64,000 nt of DNA. It comes from JBKEDC01 sp047975205. GTDB lineage: Bacteria; Bacteroidota; Bacteroidia; Bacteroidales; Prolixibacteraceae. The stretch spans positions 1 to 64,000 of the forward strand of contig JBKEDC010000005.1 of assembly GCA_047975205.1 (NCBI GenBank), read 5' to 3'. A model generated the notes under the pieces. It saw only the letters and a list, made by a program, of their open reading frames with translations, was not told where the DNA came from and searched no databases. Position 1 is the stretch's first letter. Each line of letters starts with the position of its first letter. Below are positions 62,501-64,000 of this stretch, in pieces. A program made the position numbers and the translations under genes.

Positions 62501-62982
62501 GCAATGAAATGTTAAGACCCGAAATGCAAGATATGGATATGTTTGTGGCATCTATTGAAAATCTATCGGCCACTCAACGTCGCGTGGCAGAGGGATTGCT
62601 TCATGATGGAACGGTAGAGCGTCTTTGTCCTCCGTTGAAAGGTTTAGTGCACACGATGGTTGATGGCACTTACAAAGGAATGACTCGCACAGATGCTAAG
62701 TTCCGAGAAATGTTTACGGCAGAATATGTGCTAAATAGTGACTGGTATAAAGATCGTTTGATAACCAAACAGCAAAAGGATATTGAGCTTTGGACTAAAA
62801 ATGCAGCTTATATTGAAGAGCTCCTAAGTCGCCAATCATACGCATCGGCAGCGGAACGTCTAGACCTTCCTAATCGATTAGCAAAAGCTAAGCAAGAATT
62901 GGCAAGGGTTAATACTCCGGAATATCTTGCAAGTTTAAAAGGTACATTGGGAGCAGATACAATGCAACCAATAGTAGATTAA
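59509..62982 (+). CDS. Large enzyme, candidate PPi-type phosphoenolpyruvate carboxykinase
   Basis: A single 1157-residue cytoplasmic protein without signal peptide or membrane helix. Length and the N-terminus FGLKVSDVDEPN followed by KKIQYINLKLAAGGYP recall the roughly 1130-1160 residue PPi-dependent PEPCKs of Entamoeba and Propionibacterium (recalled, not searched). The stretch CTVSGGGKSEISKS near 495 is a glycine-rich phosphate-binding loop, in the place where PEPCKs have their kinase loop. If correct it interconverts PEP, CO2 and Pi with oxaloacetate and PPi, a CO2-fixing step of succinate fermentation. Alternative: an uncharacterised PEPCK-related family. It has its own promoter and terminator, and its codon use looks like that of its housekeeping neighbours. 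Confidence 0.6.
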   Translation: MTVHRTFGLKVSDVDEPNVSLKKKIQYINLKLAAGGYPTCENAGVKSDLLEVAAPLLSSYNIKSSLVGNSLSPVGNRIKSFLDNYLSDVDGGFNMEFPNNPLILDRHGLARIVSLPPNADYYETDIIKTYRTAQGILNNPKEDRRTTKGVFHVVEGGLPIAHDKKAVPKLTFARLLTAALNPPEENMILPFTANQDNPARLFVKLMLRPVVVPEVPGVTPEKSMEVTFIAPGSLVSNLDFVESIFGNAGDPFLPRHDAGLAPENWTGHTGCVILAPHLQELTKKDLGLPPYDKATERQRKDGMCWKSADEKYNDGSAFKITCRDERGVVVTIISDNYYGYCKKEVKTMISYSANLFGIAEEEHAGGAVAFRSYNLGEKAYLDERLPENGLSFNQLAELFADVITLKPEGYAVDTKNNEVIYVPEDAVFEMNKQSISWTKDGEAKQIKLLPYKTYIYPNGYKIEMKKRIDGNHWHLVGTHAEGTTLHKPCTVSGGGKSEISKSISDAMIQGSYIVGDLPEDLAKVDEIMAHDYSHRFKKPADYSVNPPRHILSSGRSLGSVIKLLTPSDEYTDEYNAWLTNLPQRIKVLIYVIKGRYSEEWDSNWKSYFSVDQINGQPGNELKYKNEKLTSNYLRVGHDTDGGWRIFLTRQDFEPSAKVQTEDDISASMIVRSDALNDLNPEYHNPSVKMLTNCEARLFQRPDDCIIRGYDKQGEKDLSSPHTFVSNFEPLNREQVQAIKDDAIGFELYTQPVKDLINSFLKSKKPEFCVIPSEPRLVNGEPSKNPRYLQVRPDLTSPLGKYVAEMSTRIFRKLPMNKALHMPVNAVLPGRRNNPADLANNVPPLAVYNPIHYQELPELFIDFICSVTGKSPSTTGFGSEGALTKGPFNNLLPSSDLNNALLSYILTGYDGFSSAAGYVGPKFKVDHDVSLLIPEIWCRMSVEERNPQFLIESGCMEKVNDFEYNGKKVEAGLLGYRITNKFVTRYLGRIFSKPDSVFCNEMLRPEMQDMDMFVASIENLSATQRRVAEGLLHDGTVERLCPPLKGLVHTMVDGTYKGMTRTDAKFREMFTAEYVLNSDWYKDRLITKQQKDIELWTKNAAYIEELLSRQSYASAAERLDLPNRLAKAKQELARVNTPEYLASLKGTLGADTMQPIVD

Positions 62983-63015
62983 TTTATTTTAATATAAAAT
63001 AATTGCCGTAGAATA

Positions 63016-63056
63016 AAATGGGGCTCGCCGAAAGGAGAGTCCCATTTGTATTTTAT
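63016..63056 (+). terminator. Terminator after the PEPCK-like gene
   Basis: An 11-pair stem AAATGGGGCTC/GAGTCCCATTT (one G-T) with a ten-base loop is followed by GTATTTTAT. Confidence 0.7.
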
Positions 63057-63104
63057 ATCTAATAGATAAGTGTGTATTTTGTAACAAATCATTAGTTTTG
63101 TCCT

Positions 63105-64000
63105 ATGAAACGTATATACTCTTTTCTTTTAAACCAAATTATTTCTTTTGCTGTAATTGTAATCCTTTTGTTTGCTGTTGATGTCTTTTTAACTGCAAAA
63201 AATAAATATGAATCAGATGCAGTTCAGGAGAAAATAGCTCGAATCGAAGATAATGTGCAGTCGGCAGTTGATAATTTAGATGAATGGAAAAGTAGATTGG
63301 AGGAGTATCAGGACGATTTAGAGAGTATCAGTAAGTTGATTCGGGATACACAAAATAAACTGAAAGAATTTAAGGATTCATGGTTTGGATCCTTAGCTGA
63401 CTGGTGGTACGACGAGGATATACAGAATTTAGAGCAGACACTATCGACACTTCAGAATCAACAGCAGAAATTAGAAAGTAAAAAAGATAAGGCCATAGAT
63501 CGTATTGAACATTATGGTGGGCAAGTTGATTACTACAAGAACAAAAAAGACACAATTGCCAGTCAGGTGCTTCATAAAAGTGAGCACAAGATTATATTGT
63601 ATGCAAGAACGGCACTAATTATTATTATCATAGGATGGCTTAGCTTTATCTTGGTTCGTTTGTTTATATACTACATATTAGCTCCGTGGGTTGGTAGAAA
63701 AAAGCCCATGTGTATTGACCCTATGGCTGATGGAGATATTAGTTTTCGATCGGTAGCTGATTTAAAGTCGGGGAGAAAGGGAAGTGTGCGTATCGGCAGT
63801 ACTTCTTTGGAAATCTCTTTTTCTAAAGATGAGGAATTAATTGCTCATCAACGTTTCTTACAAAGTTCTTATGAATCAGATGAGAAGCAAACGATACCGT
63901 TCTTGAGTAAAGGATATTGGTTCACAAGTATATGTTCAGGTTTATGGGCTATGCTCCGTTGCAGAACTAATGAAGATAGAACAGTGCTAACGCTATCTGA
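63105..64000 (+). CDS. Membrane protein with long coiled coil, partial at window end
   Basis: An open frame from ATG 63105 that runs off the window after 298 codons. One hydrophobic helix spans residues 9-30, then a charged coiled coil of about 130 residues rich in Gln, Glu, Lys and Asp, then a second helix at 163-193. A soluble cytoplasmic or periplasmic part follows (PMCIDPMADGDISFRSVADL and on). The coiled coil would lie on the opposite side of the membrane from the C-terminal part. I recognise no named family. A -7 box TAGTTTTG at 63093-63100 ends four bases before the ATG, so the message may be leaderless. Confidence 0.75.
   Translation, partial: MKRIYSFLLNQIISFAVIVILLFAVDVFLTAKNKYESDAVQEKIARIEDNVQSAVDNLDEWKSRLEEYQDDLESISKLIRDTQNKLKEFKDSWFGSLADWWYDEDIQNLEQTLSTLQNQQQKLESKKDKAIDRIEHYGGQVDYYKNKKDTIASQVLHKSEHKIILYARTALIIIIIGWLSFILVRLFIYYILAPWVGRKKPMCIDPMADGDISFRSVADLKSGRKGSVRIGSTSLEISFSKDEELIAHQRFLQSSYESDEKQTIPFLSKGYWFTSICSGLWAMLRCRTNEDRTVLTLS

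Overview
The window reads as a chromosomal segment of an AT-rich member of the Bacteroidota, most likely order Bacteroidales. Grounds: Bacteroidota-type promoters (TTTG, about 19 nt, TAnnTTTG) in front of several genes, an LptD-like outer-membrane assembly protein, TonB-dependent receptors with carboxypeptidase-regulatory N-terminal domains, the compact spirochaete/chlamydia-type V-ATPase operon with a DUF2764 subunit, a GH115 lipoprotein, and a DnaE with a fused proofreading exonuclease. Nearly all of it is ordinary core genome, with short accessory patches.

Layout. 1-4.2 kb: dTDP-rhamnose genes rfbB, rfbA and rfbC, pulled apart by two unrelated repeat-associated modules: an IS200-like RAYT transposase between REP-like repeats, and a frameshifted GIY-YIG nuclease gene between inverted repeats. 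rfbD is not in the window. 4.4-12 kb: seven-gene V-ATPase operon (E, DUF2764, A, B, D, I, K); the K subunit carries the residues of a sodium site. 12.3-15 kb: GH115 alpha-glucuronidase lipoprotein plus L-rhamnose mutarotase. 15.1-18.1 kb (minus): ferredoxin and ClpB. 18.6-23.2 kb: LptD-like protein, SlyD-type isomerase with a metal-binding tail, chorismate synthase. 23.3-26.1 kb: dicarboxylate symporter, metallophosphoesterase, three tandem tRNA-Asp genes, the third visibly decayed. 26.2-36.5 kb: recG, uvrA, an alpha/beta hydrolase with pdxJ, NAD kinase, a class A penicillin-binding protein, tRNA-Arg(CCG). 36.5-38.9 kb: a gene-poor patch around a 3-hydroxyacyl-CoA dehydrogenase. 38.9-52 kb: bactofilin, C1 peptidase, dnaE, thioredoxin, queA, MATE exporter, an S1-domain protein, topoisomerase III. 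52-56.4 kb: a His-rich TonB receptor probably for a metal, with a small Cys/His envelope protein upstream, then fmt and a small membrane protein. 56.5-58.4 kb: an outer-membrane beta-barrel pseudogene next to a small double-glycine leader peptide gene. 59.5-63 kb: a 1157-residue enzyme that I tentatively assign as PPi-type PEP carboxykinase. The window ends inside a two-helix membrane protein with a long coiled coil.

The most unusual items are the two repeat-bounded modules inside the rhamnose locus, the double-glycine peptide beside a decayed outer-membrane receptor, the candidate PPi-type PEPCK, the DnaE-exonuclease fusion, and the UvrA that has lost half of one zinc module. No CRISPR array, prophage or complete conjugative element is visible. 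Protein family calls rest on recognised motifs and length; no database search was possible.
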